Shown: positions 1 to 6,162 of the stretch, one piece after another
Numbering within the stretch: the first letter of the stretch is position 1
How the letters are laid out: each line of letters begins with the position of its first letter
Origin: HGM10836 sp964430375
GTDB lineage: Bacteria > Bacillota_I > Bacilli_A > RF39 > UBA660
Assembly: GCA_964430375.1 (NCBI GenBank)
Contig: CAYSEZ010000004.1
Coordinates: forward strand, 1 to 31,093
DNA: 31,093 nt
Direction: 5' to 3'
Notes under the pieces: generated by a model
Database searches by the model: none
What the model saw: the letters and a program-made list of their open reading frames with translations, nothing else
Told to the model about the DNA's origin: nothing
Made by a program: the position numbers and the translations under genes

Positions 1-1421
1 TAGGGAAAGATGCTTTTTATTATAATAGTATTAAAAAAATAAGTATAAGTAGTAATGTTACAACAATAGGAGAAAATGCATTTAAAGGAAATTATTTAAC
101 AAATTTATTAATTCCAGATAGTGTAACATCTATTGGAGAATATGCTTTTTATGGGAATAGTTTAACAAGTTTAAATTTAGGAAAAACTACTTCAATCGGA
201 GAATATGCATTTTATGAAAACAATCTTACTAACTTAGTAATTCCGGGTACAGTTGAAACTATTGGAGATTCTGCTTTTCGCTATAATAATTTAACAAGTT
301 TAGATTTAGGTAATGGTATAAAAACAATAGGAAATTGGACTTTTTGTGATAATAAACTTGAAACTGTAACAATTCCAGATAGTGTAACAACAATTGGAGG
401 AAGAGCGTTTCAATCAAATAATATAACAAGTATAACAATTCCAAAAACAGTAACATCATTAGGATACGCTGTAGTTAATGGTAATAAACTATCAGACGAC
501 CAAGCTTATATTTATTATAGGAAAGATAAAAATAAAGATGGAGTAGCAGAAATAGATTATAGTACTATAATAAGTTATGGAGGAGCAAAATCAGATATAA
601 CTATTCCGAGTGTAGCATCTGGAGTTACAGTAACAGATATCTCTTATTATGCATTTCAATCAAGTAATTTAACTAGTGTAGTTATTCCAGATACTATAAA
701 GATTATTGGTAATGATGTATTTAGTTATAATAGTAATTTAACTAGCATAGTAGTAGATTCTAATAATACAACATATGACAGCAGAAATAATTCAAATGCA
801 ATAATAGAAACTTCAACAAATAAATTAATACAAGGTTGTAAAAATACTATAATTCCTAATGATGTAACTTCAATAGGAAGTTCAGCATTTATTGAGGTGG
901 GATTAACAACTATAGAAATACCAAATTCTGTTGTAACTATTGGAAGTTCAGCGTTTTGGCATAATAACCTAACAAATTTAATAATTCCAGATAGTGTAAC
1001 AACAATTGGAAGTTTTGCATTTCAAGATAATAACCTTTCAAACTTAACTTTGGGTAACAACATAACAACAATAGGAAGTTTTGCTTTTGGTGGCAATAAT
1101 CTAACAAGTGTAGTAATTCCAAACAGTGTACAAACTATTGAATCTTATGCATTTTATAATAATAATTTAGAATATGTTGTAATTGGAGAAAATTCTAATT
1201 TAACTGAAAATACTGGAATAGAAGCAAAGGCATTTTACTCAAATTATTATAGTGGTATGTTAGATTCAAATAAAAATCTAACAACAATATATAATAATTC
1301 AGGTAAAAGTTTTGACTGGACTAATGTAATAACTGGTGATGAAGGAACACCTTTTGTAACAGGGACAGTAACAAGTTATGGTTCTAAAACAGTAACTATA
1401 ACTACAGGATATCCTGAATAA
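1..1421 (+). CDS. BspA-like leucine-rich-repeat protein, 3' part
   Basis: The reading frame is open from base 3 to the TAA at 1419-1421, so this is the C-terminal ~472 residues of a larger protein that starts before the window. An internal GTG at 897 is not the real start. About 14 repeats of roughly 23 residues follow the BspA/TpLRR (LRR_5) pattern: a strand such as LIIPDSV, then TTIGSFAF, then an NNLTN-type turn. The spacer before 897, with CKNTIIPNDVTSIG, is typical of BspA proteins. An aspartate-rich loop (DKNKDG) near residue 180 interrupts the repeats and resembles a calcium-binding loop. The family is usually surface-exposed and linked to host or matrix adhesion. No sorting motif or membrane segment is visible at the C-terminus, so any secretion signal must lie upstream of the window. 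A small membrane-anchored gene follows 14 bases later. Confidence 0.85.
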   Translation, partial: GKDAFYYNSIKKISISSNVTTIGENAFKGNYLTNLLIPDSVTSIGEYAFYGNSLTSLNLGKTTSIGEYAFYENNLTNLVIPGTVETIGDSAFRYNNLTSLDLGNGIKTIGNWTFCDNKLETVTIPDSVTTIGGRAFQSNNITSITIPKTVTSLGYAVVNGNKLSDDQAYIYYRKDKNKDGVAEIDYSTIISYGGAKSDITIPSVASGVTVTDISYYAFQSSNLTSVVIPDTIKIIGNDVFSYNSNLTSIVVDSNNTTYDSRNNSNAIIETSTNKLIQGCKNTIIPNDVTSIGSSAFIEVGLTTIEIPNSVVTIGSSAFWHNNLTNLIIPDSVTTIGSFAFQDNNLSNLTLGNNITTIGSFAFGGNNLTSVVIPNSVQTIESYAFYNNNLEYVVIGENSNLTENTGIEAKAFYSNYYSGMLDSNKNLTTIYNNSGKSFDWTNVITGDEGTPFVTGTVTSYGSKTVTITTGYPE

Positions 1422-1435
1422 TATAAAGGAGATTT

Positions 1436-1849
1436 ATGAAAAAGATAAATATTAAAAATAAGAAATTATTTGCTATTATAGGTATTCTTTTAATACTAAT
1501 AATTACTATATTAATTATAGTAATATCAAATAATAAAAAAGAAAAATATGAAGAAATAGAAAATAATAATCCTATAACTATTGAAGAGTTAAATAAAAAA
1601 ATATTTAATTCTTCTTATGAGTTATATGTTGATATGGATTCTACATTACTTTTAAATGGATTATTTACTAAAGTAATAAATAATAATAAAGAAGGGGATC
1701 ATATTGTAATAATTGTTTATAATAATAAAGAGATAATTGAAGAAGAAGATATTTTAAATATTAAAGATAAAGTATTAAAAAAAGATGATGTTAATATATC
1801 ATTAGAATATGATGTAGATGGTTATGTAAATAGAATTATATTTAATTAA
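1436..1849 (+). CDS. small membrane-anchored protein, unknown function
   Basis: A 137-residue protein with a strong AAAGGAG ribosome binding site at 1425-1431, five bases before the ATG. Residues 11-31 form one very hydrophobic segment after a lysine-rich start, so it is most likely an N-in, single-pass protein or an uncleaved signal anchor. The remainder (about 105 residues) is charged, and its alternation of DGYVNRIIFN-like strands suggests a small extracytoplasmic alpha/beta domain. I do not recognise the family. It is only 14 bases behind the leucine-rich-repeat gene and ahead of a terminator, so the two are probably co-transcribed. A role related to the surface protein is possible but not shown by the sequence. 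Confidence 0.7.
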   Translation: MKKINIKNKKLFAIIGILLILIITILIIVISNNKKEKYEEIENNNPITIEELNKKIFNSSYELYVDMDSTLLLNGLFTKVINNNKEGDHIVIIVYNNKEIIEEEDILNIKDKVLKKDDVNISLEYDVDGYVNRIIFN

Positions 1850-1884
1850 AAAAGATTAATTATATTATATAGTTAATTTTTTTT
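1848..1884 (+). terminator. intrinsic terminator after the surface-protein operon
   Basis: A 13-bp A/T-rich stem (1848-1860 with 1872-1884, including G-T pairs) closes an 11-base loop. The right arm is itself an eight-T run. It overlaps the stop codon at 1847-1849 and separates this operon from ackA. Confidence 0.6.
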
Positions 1885-1936
1885 ATATTATTATATTTCT
1901 TTATTTGAATTTTTACTTTAAAAAAAAGTTATTTTG

Positions 1937-1945
1937 TGGTATTAT
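1937..1945 (+). promoter_or_regulatory. extended -10 promoter for ackA
   Basis: TGGTATTAT (TG-n-TATTAT) sits about 22 bases before the ackA start, with only a weak -35 match upstream. The same TGGTATTAT element drives the small RNA at 5258, so extended -10 promoters appear common here. The leader would be about 16-18 bases and contains AAGGAGG at 1956-1962. Confidence 0.55.
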
Positions 1946-1967
1946 ATGATTAGTTAAGGAGGAAATT

Positions 1968-3149
1968 ATGAAAATATTAAGTGTAAACGCTGGTTCTTCA
2001 TCATTAAAGTTTCAAGCTTATGAAATGCCAGAAGAGAAAGTATTAATATCTGGAGTATTTGAAAGAATCGGTATAGAAGGAAGTTTTTATACAATTAAAT
2101 TTAATGGAGAAAAGATTAAAAAGGAAGTTTTATTAGAAACTCATAAGGATGCTGTTAGGATTTTAACAGAAGAATTAATTAATTATGGAGTTGTTAAGGA
2201 TTTAAGTGAAATTGAAGGAGTAGGTCATAGAGTAGTACATGGTGGAAGTAAGTATGCAGAATCTGTTGTTATAACTGAAGATGTAAAAGAAGTTTTAAAA
2301 GAACTTACACCACTTGCACCACTTCATAATCCTGCGAATTTAATAGGAATTGAAGCATTTGAAGAAGTTATACCTAATGCTTTAGAAGTTGGAGTATTTG
2401 ATACTGCTTTCCATCAAACTATGGATGAAGCTAATTTTATGTATGCAGTTCCTTATGAATGGTATACTAATTATAGTGTTCGTAAATATGGTTTCCATGG
2501 AACAAGTCATAAATATATATCAGAAAAAATGAATGAAATATTAGGCACTACTAATACAAAATTAATTACTTGTCACGTAGGTAATGGTGGTAGTATAAGT
2601 GCTGTTTTAAATGGTAAATGTATTGATACTTCAATGGGATTTACTCCAAATGCTGGAATTATGATGGGTTCTAGATGTGGAGATATTGATTCATCAATCG
2701 TACAATATATTATGAGTGAAACAGGTATGAGTGCTAAAGAAGTAGATAATGCTTTAAATAAAAAAAGTGGACTTCTTGGTATTAGCACTATAAGTAGTGA
2801 TTGTCGCGATATAGAAGCAGGTATTAAAAATGGTGATGAAAAGTGTAAACTTGCTCTTGAAATGTATATTAGAAAAATAGTAGAATACATCGCTAAATAT
2901 TATGTAGAACTAGGCGGAGTAGATGCTATTGTAATGACTGCAGGAACACTTGAAAACTCTATTCCAATAAGAAGTGAAATAGTTAAACGTTTAGAATGTT
3001 TAGGTATTAAATTAGATGAAGAAAGAAATAATGTAAGAGGAGAAATTGCTAAAATATCTAGTGATGACTCTAGTGCTTTAGTTTATGTTATTCCTACAGA
3101 TGAAGAATTAATGATAGCTAAAGATACATATAATTTTATAAATAAATAA
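1968..3149 (+). CDS. ackA: acetate kinase
   Basis: Acetate kinase (EC 2.7.2.1) interconverts acetyl phosphate + ADP and acetate + ATP in the cytoplasm, the substrate-level ATP step of mixed-acid fermentation. The 393-residue length matches the family (~400). Signatures are present in order: VNAGSSSLKF at residues 6-15 with Asn7, GHRVVHGG near 86-93 with the catalytic Arg88, the Asp in VFDTAFHQ near 145, GFHGTSHKY near 175-183 with its His, CHVGNGGS near 202-209, GFTPNAG with GSRCGDID, and a C-terminal TDEELMIA glutamate. The start is fixed by AAGGAGG five bases upstream of ATG. nrnA follows after eight bases, so they are probably co-transcribed. No pta is seen in the window. Confidence 0.97.
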   Translation: MKILSVNAGSSSLKFQAYEMPEEKVLISGVFERIGIEGSFYTIKFNGEKIKKEVLLETHKDAVRILTEELINYGVVKDLSEIEGVGHRVVHGGSKYAESVVITEDVKEVLKELTPLAPLHNPANLIGIEAFEEVIPNALEVGVFDTAFHQTMDEANFMYAVPYEWYTNYSVRKYGFHGTSHKYISEKMNEILGTTNTKLITCHVGNGGSISAVLNGKCIDTSMGFTPNAGIMMGSRCGDIDSSIVQYIMSETGMSAKEVDNALNKKSGLLGISTISSDCRDIEAGIKNGDEKCKLALEMYIRKIVEYIAKYYVELGGVDAIVMTAGTLENSIPIRSEIVKRLECLGIKLDEERNNVRGEIAKISSDDSSALVYVIPTDEELMIAKDTYNFINK

Positions 3150-3157
3150 TAGAATGG

Positions 3158-4138
3158 ATGATTTTGATGTATAAGCAAATATATAAAACAATTAAAAATT
3201 ATAATAATATAGTTATTGCAAGACATATAAGTATTGATCCAGATGCAATGGCAAGTCAGATTGCACTTCGTGATTCAATAAAACTTTCTTTTCCAGAGAA
3301 AAATGTTTATGCTTGTGGTAATGGTACAGTAAGATTTAATTATATGGGTAAACTAGATAAGAATATAACTTTTGATAATAATGATAAAGTTCTTCTTATT
3401 GTGGTGGATACTCCAGATAGAAAAAGAGTTGATATAGATGAATCTATTAAATATGATTATAGTATAAAAATAGATCATCATCCATATATAGAAACATTTT
3501 GTGATATTGAAGTAATTGATGATACTAAGTCAAGTGCATCAGAAATGGTTTTTGAACTTATTAATAGTACTAAACTTGTTTTAAATAAAGAGATTGCACA
3601 AACATTATATACTGGTATGGTATCTGATACTAATAGATTTTTATTTAATAATTCTACTAGTACAACCTTTATGAATGTTTCTAAAATGCTTGGAGAAACT
3701 GATTTTGATATTACTAAATCATATACTAATTTATATCGTAGACCATTTAGTGAATTAATGCTTTTTGCTTATATGATTCAAAATATGAAAATTACTGATT
3801 ATGGTGTAGGTTATGTTAGAGTTTCTAATGAAGTAATTAGTAAATATCAGTTAGATACTGTATCTACTGGTGGTTTAATAAATGAATTTAATAATACAGA
3901 TGAGTTATTAGTATGGCTTGTTGCTATGGAAGATGTTAAAAATAGTTGTATTAAGATATCAATTAGATCAAGAGGACCTATTATTAATGAAGTTGCAGAA
4001 AGATTTAATGGCGGAGGTCATAAAATGGCAAGTGGTGCTAAAATACCATCTTTTGAAGAATTAGATTTATTAGTAAAAGATTTAGATCATTTATGTAAAA
4101 AATATTTAGAAAGTAGTGATTGCGATGAAGATTACTAG
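3158..4138 (+). CDS. nrnA: DHH/DHHA1 phosphoesterase, NrnA-like
   Basis: A 326-residue member of the DHH superfamily, most like bifunctional oligoribonuclease/3'-phosphoadenosine-5'-phosphate phosphatase NrnA, which degrades nanoRNAs and pAp in the cytoplasm. The manganese-binding motifs are in order: HISIDPDA at residues 23-30, IVVDTPD near 81-87, the signature IDHHPY near 105-110, SDTNRF near 160, and the DHHA1 motif FNGGGHKMASGA near 283-294. The start at 3158 has no convincing Shine-Dalgarno. An in-frame ATG at 3167 is an alternative that removes three residues. The gene is eight bases after ackA, and its 3' end overlaps the ysxC start by 14 bases, so translational coupling is likely. The substrate choice (pAp versus c-di-AMP breakdown products) cannot be read from the sequence. 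Confidence 0.9.
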   Translation: MILMYKQIYKTIKNYNNIVIARHISIDPDAMASQIALRDSIKLSFPEKNVYACGNGTVRFNYMGKLDKNITFDNNDKVLLIVVDTPDRKRVDIDESIKYDYSIKIDHHPYIETFCDIEVIDDTKSSASEMVFELINSTKLVLNKEIAQTLYTGMVSDTNRFLFNNSTSTTFMNVSKMLGETDFDITKSYTNLYRRPFSELMLFAYMIQNMKITDYGVGYVRVSNEVISKYQLDTVSTGGLINEFNNTDELLVWLVAMEDVKNSCIKISIRSRGPIINEVAERFNGGGHKMASGAKIPSFEELDLLVKDLDHLCKKYLESSDCDEDY

Positions 4139-4718
4139 TGCAGGTTTAATAATAAGTGCTGTAAGAAGAAGTCAGTACCCGGTAAGTGATTTACCTGAAT
4201 TCATGTTAGTAGGAAGAAGTAATGTAGGTAAAAGTAGTTTTATTAATACAATAACTAATAATAAGAAAATGGCTAGAGTATCTAATACTCCAGGTAAAAC
4301 TAGAAATTTAAATTTTTACTTACTTAATAAAGAATTTTATTTTGTAGATGTTCCTGGTTATGGATATGCAAATGTAAGTAAAAAAGAGCAAAAAAAGTTT
4401 GGATTAATGATTGAAGAATACCTAGAAAAAAGAGAAAATTTAAAAAGAACATATATGCTTGTAGATTTTAGACATAAACCAAGTGAAGATGATGTTTTAA
4501 TGTATAAATTTTTAAAATATTATAATTTACCTGTTACTATTGTTGCTACTAAAGCAGATAAAGTACCAAGTTCTAAAAGGACAAAAGCTAAAGATTTAAT
4601 ATTAAAAACTTTAGAACTTGAAAAAGGAGATTCATTTATTATTTTATCTAATGTAACTAAAGAAGGAAGAGATAATATATTAAAAGAAATAGAAGACTTA
4701 ATTGAAGAAACTTTATAA
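4125..4718 (+). CDS. ysxC: ribosome-biogenesis GTPase YsxC/EngB
   Basis: A TrmE-Era-EngA-YihA-Septin-like GTPase that acts in late 50S assembly. The protein is 197 residues from ATG 4125. The GTPase boxes are present: G1 GRSNVGKS at residues 30-37, the TPGKT switch at 55-59, G3 DVPGYG at 75-80, G4 TKAD near 144, and a G5-like SNV near 176. I chose ATG 4125 because its MKITSAGLIISA aligns with the usual family N-terminus; a GTG at 4116 would add three residues. The start lies inside nrnA (14-base overlap) with no clear Shine-Dalgarno, so it probably depends on translational coupling. An intrinsic terminator overlaps the 3' end. Confidence 0.95.
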   Translation: MKITSAGLIISAVRRSQYPVSDLPEFMLVGRSNVGKSSFINTITNNKKMARVSNTPGKTRNLNFYLLNKEFYFVDVPGYGYANVSKKEQKKFGLMIEEYLEKRENLKRTYMLVDFRHKPSEDDVLMYKFLKYYNLPVTIVATKADKVPSSKRTKAKDLILKTLELEKGDSFIILSNVTKEGRDNILKEIEDLIEETL

Positions 4719-4727
4719 GTCTTTTTT
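4693..4727 (+). terminator. intrinsic terminator overlapping the ysxC 3' end
   Basis: AAGACTTA (4693-4700) pairs perfectly with TAAGTCTT (4716-4723) around a 15-base loop, followed by a T-run to 4727. It would end or attenuate the ackA-nrnA-ysxC transcript. Confidence 0.55.
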
Positions 4728-4750
4728 CATACAATAAATTAGGTGAAAAA

Positions 4751-5203
4751 ATGAAGATTACATTTCTAGGAGATAATTTTATTATATATAAATTAAAAAA
4801 TAATATAGATAATCTTTCTAAAGAAGATATAGAAAGAAATATTAAAAAAGTACTTAATTATGTAAAAAAGAAATATTTAAATAGTATTTCTGGTTTTTAT
4901 AATGTTACTTTATATACTAATAATAAATATGGTTTAATAATTAAAGTAGATAAAGAAAGTGATATAGATTTTTTTTCTGATATTATAGATATAAAACTAT
5001 CTTTAAAAGAAAATATTCCTATATATTTAAAATTAGATGATTACTTTTTAGTTAAAGATTATGAAGTATATTATTATAATAATAGTTTTTATGTAGATAT
5101 AAATGATATTAGTGATATAGATATAATTAAATTAAGTGATTATTATAGTATAATATATGGTAATGATTTAGATAAAATAAAAGGTAAGTTAAAGTTAGTA
5201 TAG
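4751..5203 (+). CDS. hypothetical protein, 150 aa
   Basis: A 150-residue soluble protein with AGGTGA at 4741-4746 and a normal start. There is no signal peptide or membrane segment. Predicted character from reading: a short N-terminal strand (MKITFLGDNFIIYKL), a lysine-rich amphipathic helix around residues 20-40, then repeated hydrophobic strands separated by Asp/Lys/Asn turns, ending GKLKLV. The arrangement looks like a small alpha/beta fold, but no catalytic motif is obvious and I do not recognise the family. It follows ysxC after a terminator-like hairpin, so it may be expressed by read-through. Its base composition matches the core genes around it. Confidence 0.6.
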   Translation: MKITFLGDNFIIYKLKNNIDNLSKEDIERNIKKVLNYVKKKYLNSISGFYNVTLYTNNKYGLIIKVDKESDIDFFSDIIDIKLSLKENIPIYLKLDDYFLVKDYEVYYYNNSFYVDINDISDIDIIKLSDYYSIIYGNDLDKIKGKLKLV

Positions 5204-5222
5204 TTTTCTAAAAATTTTTCTA

Positions 5223-5251
5223 TAGACAAAACCTAAAAAATATGGTATTAT
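5223..5251 (+). promoter_or_regulatory. promoter of the counter-transcribed small RNA
   Basis: TAGACA (5223-5228), a 17-base spacer ending in TG-G, then TATTAT (5246-5251): both hexamers plus an extended -10. Predicted start is near 5258. No protein-coding gene follows on this strand for over 500 bases, which supports an RNA gene. Confidence 0.7.
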
Positions 5252-5278
5252 GTATGTAGTTGAAGGGAACTTCATATA

Positions 5279-5316
5279 ATAAAAAAGGAACACTTGATAT
5301 TTCAGTGTTAAGTGTT
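5279..5316 (-). terminator. intrinsic terminator of the toxin mRNA
   Basis: On the minus strand AACACTT and AAGTGTT (plus 5310-5316 and 5289-5295) form a 7-bp stem with a 14-base loop, followed directly by CC and six T residues. It lies about 50 bases beyond the toxin stop codon and would end a ~230-base transcript. Confidence 0.6.
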
Positions 5317-5335
5317 ACCTGCATATAAATGTGGT

Positions 5336-5372
5336 TATCACCTAACATAAGTTAGGTGATATTCTTTATTTT
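5336..5372 (+). terminator. intrinsic terminator of the antisense RNA
   Basis: ATCACCTAAC (5337-5346) and GTTAGGTGAT (5351-5360) form a perfect 10-bp stem with an ATAA loop, followed by a T-rich tail. On the opposite strand the downstream flank is not T-rich, so it should terminate the plus-strand RNA. Confidence 0.75.
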
Positions 5373-5455
5373 AAAATAATGTATATTATTCTCAAAAGAT
5401 AGAATATTATAATGTTTAAGATAATGATACAGATTTTTAAATCTTTTTTATCCAT
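5366..5455 (-). CDS. 29-aa hydrophobic peptide, candidate type I toxin
   Basis: A minus-strand ORF reads from ATG (5453-5455) to TAA (5366-5368). The peptide starts MDKKDLK, then has about 18 almost entirely hydrophobic residues rich in isoleucine with one central arginine (LLR), and ends IILK. A charged head followed by one membrane helix is the hallmark of type I TA toxins (Fst, BsrG, TxpA, Ldr groups), though I cannot assign it to a named family. Support beyond the ORF: a Shine-Dalgarno AAGGAAGGTG six bases upstream, a near-consensus promoter at 5519-5547, a downstream terminator, and a convergent small RNA over its 3' half. Expected action is insertion into the cytoplasmic membrane; this is inferred. 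Confidence 0.65.
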   Translation of the reverse strand: MDKKDLKICIIILNIIIFYLLRIIYIILK

Positions 5456-5518
5456 AAACATCACCTTCCTTTCATAAGAAAGTAAGGTAACACCTAACTA
5501 CCAAGTGTTCACAAGTTA

Positions 5519-5547
5519 ATTATACTAGATATTTCTGTTGTGTGCAA
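5519..5547 (-). promoter_or_regulatory. sigma-A promoter of the peptide gene
   Basis: Read on the minus strand: TTGCAC (plus 5542-5547), exactly 17 bases, then TATAAT (plus 5519-5524). Predicted start is near 5512, giving a ~57-base leader whose first bases can form a 7-bp AACACTT/AGGTGTT hairpin. Confidence 0.75.
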
Positions 5548-5592
5548 GTAAAAAACAGTGTAAATATTTGGTAATTTTTGATAAGATAAATA

Positions 5593-5690
5593 TGGTATTG
5601 TGGGTGCATATAAAAGAAACTTTATATATTTTAATTCAAGAGAATAATAAGTAAAAATAATAAGGATTAGTATAGTTAACTAGTCTTTTT
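5593..5690 (+). ncRNA. possible second small RNA, relic-like copy
   Basis: This non-coding stretch repeats the start of the antisense RNA in degenerate form: ATATGGTATTGTG matches ATATGGTATTATG at 5241, then ATATAAA (5609-5615) can pair with TTTATAT (5621-5627). It ends at a terminator at 5662-5690 (10-bp stem, then TTTTT). There is no good -35 hexamer. It may be a decayed duplicate of the antisense RNA gene. There is no convincing ORF in it. Confidence 0.35.
5662..5690 (+). terminator. intrinsic terminator
   Basis: Bases 5662-5671 pair with 5679-5688 (core GATTAGT/ACTAGTC with one G-T pair) around a 7-base loop, with T residues to 5690. A related hairpin occurs after the TA module at 7090-7117. 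Confidence 0.65.
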
Positions 5691-5705
5691 ATAATGTTTT
5701 TATAA

Positions 5706-5751
5706 ATTTGTTTCGGAGACAATTGACACCAAACAAATAATATTGTATAAT
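5706..5751 (+). promoter_or_regulatory. consensus promoter with overlapping operator-like palindrome
   Basis: TTGACA (5723-5728), 17 bases, TATAAT (5746-5751) is a perfect sigma-A consensus. ATTTGTTT (5706-5713) and AAACAAAT (5731-5738) form a perfect 8-bp inverted repeat whose right arm lies just behind the -35 box. That position suits repression by the HTH antitoxin encoded downstream. The protein-operator link is inferred. Confidence 0.75.
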
Positions 5752-5786
5752 GAACATGAAGTGAGGAATTTATATAAGGGGGTTAT

Positions 5787-6158
5787 ATGTTAAATGCTTT
5801 AGATATAGATGCGACTCAATCATTTTTAAAAATTTGTAAAAGAGAAATAAATAAAAGAAATTGTTATTTTGTAGGTTATAGAAAAATAAATATAAATGGT
5901 AAAACAATATCTGCTAAACAAGCTTTAATTGATATTGAAATTATGAAAGAAAAAGATATATGGAAGCATATATTAGACTTAGAACCTAGTGATTGTATTA
6001 AAGCAGAAAGAGATAAAGATCATTTACGAAATTTAAATTCAGAAGTTTATGTTTTTAAAAAAGTTATTAATAAAAAAATAGTTTATATAAAACTTACTAT
6101 TAATGAAAAAGGTGTAATTTGTATATCTTTTCATGAAAGTAATAATAATTGGAGATGA
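5787..6158 (+). CDS. MqsR-like type II toxin
   Basis: A 123-residue basic protein, preceded by AAGGGGG at 5776-5782. Its C-terminal half fits the MqsR family of RelE-fold mRNA interferases: an IWKHILDLEPSDC segment where MqsR has its SESDFYKS region, then VYIKLTINEKGVICISFHES, closely matching the family's VYLKITV-n-IVSFKE strand pair. Residues 16-45 resemble the N-terminal helix and strands (ICKREINKRNCYFVGYRK). The gene sits first in a two-gene operon whose second gene encodes an MqsA-like antitoxin, the toxin-first order of mqsRA. Cleavage specificity cannot be stated. It could instead belong to another toxin family paired with a Panacea antitoxin, but the module context is strong. Confidence 0.72.
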   Translation: MLNALDIDATQSFLKICKREINKRNCYFVGYRKININGKTISAKQALIDIEIMKEKDIWKHILDLEPSDCIKAERDKDHLRNLNSEVYVFKKVINKKIVYIKLTINEKGVICISFHESNNNWR

Positions 6159-6162
6159 TTTT

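Larger units (their letters stand above)
5258..5372 (+). ncRNA. candidate antitoxin antisense RNA of a type I-like TA locus
   Basis: Transcription from the promoter at 5223-5251 would give a ~115-base RNA. Its 5' end folds as TGAAG-GGAA-CTTCA (5261-5274), a GNRA-type tetraloop. Its second part contains a 7-bp stem (5289-5295 with 5310-5316). It ends in a 10-bp perfect hairpin (5337-5346 with 5351-5360) followed by a T-rich tail. It converges on, and overlaps by more than 80 bases, the predicted mRNA of the small hydrophobic peptide gene on the minus strand. Its ATCACCT (5337-5343) is complementary to that mRNA's AGGTGAT Shine-Dalgarno region. This is the layout of the BsrG/SR4, TxpA/RatA and Fst-type loci. 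Function is inferred. Confidence 0.6.
5289..5511. repeat. imperfect inverted repeat bracketing the peptide gene
   Basis: GAACACTTG at 5288-5296 recurs inverted at 5502-5510 (GAACACTTGG read on the minus strand). GTTAAGTGTTACCT (5307-5320) recurs inverted as GTTAGGTGTTACCT (plus 5485-5498) with one mismatch. The convergent RNAs therefore carry matching 5' segments, and the toxin mRNA could pair its own 5' and 3' ends. Confidence 0.7.

Noticed and set aside
2573..2890. Minus-strand ORF opposite ackA, and similar long antisense ORFs opposite the repeat protein, gatB, the PHP gene and the toxin gene
   Set aside because: They lie fully within well-supported genes on the other strand, have low-complexity translations and lack ribosome binding sites.
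4116..4124. GTG start for ysxC
   Set aside because: ATG 4125 gives the family's normal N-terminus; the GTG adds three residues without a ribosome binding site.
6133..6162. Upstream ATG for the Panacea antitoxin
   Set aside because: GGAG is correctly spaced for ATG 6163, and the zinc-finger domain begins right after that start.
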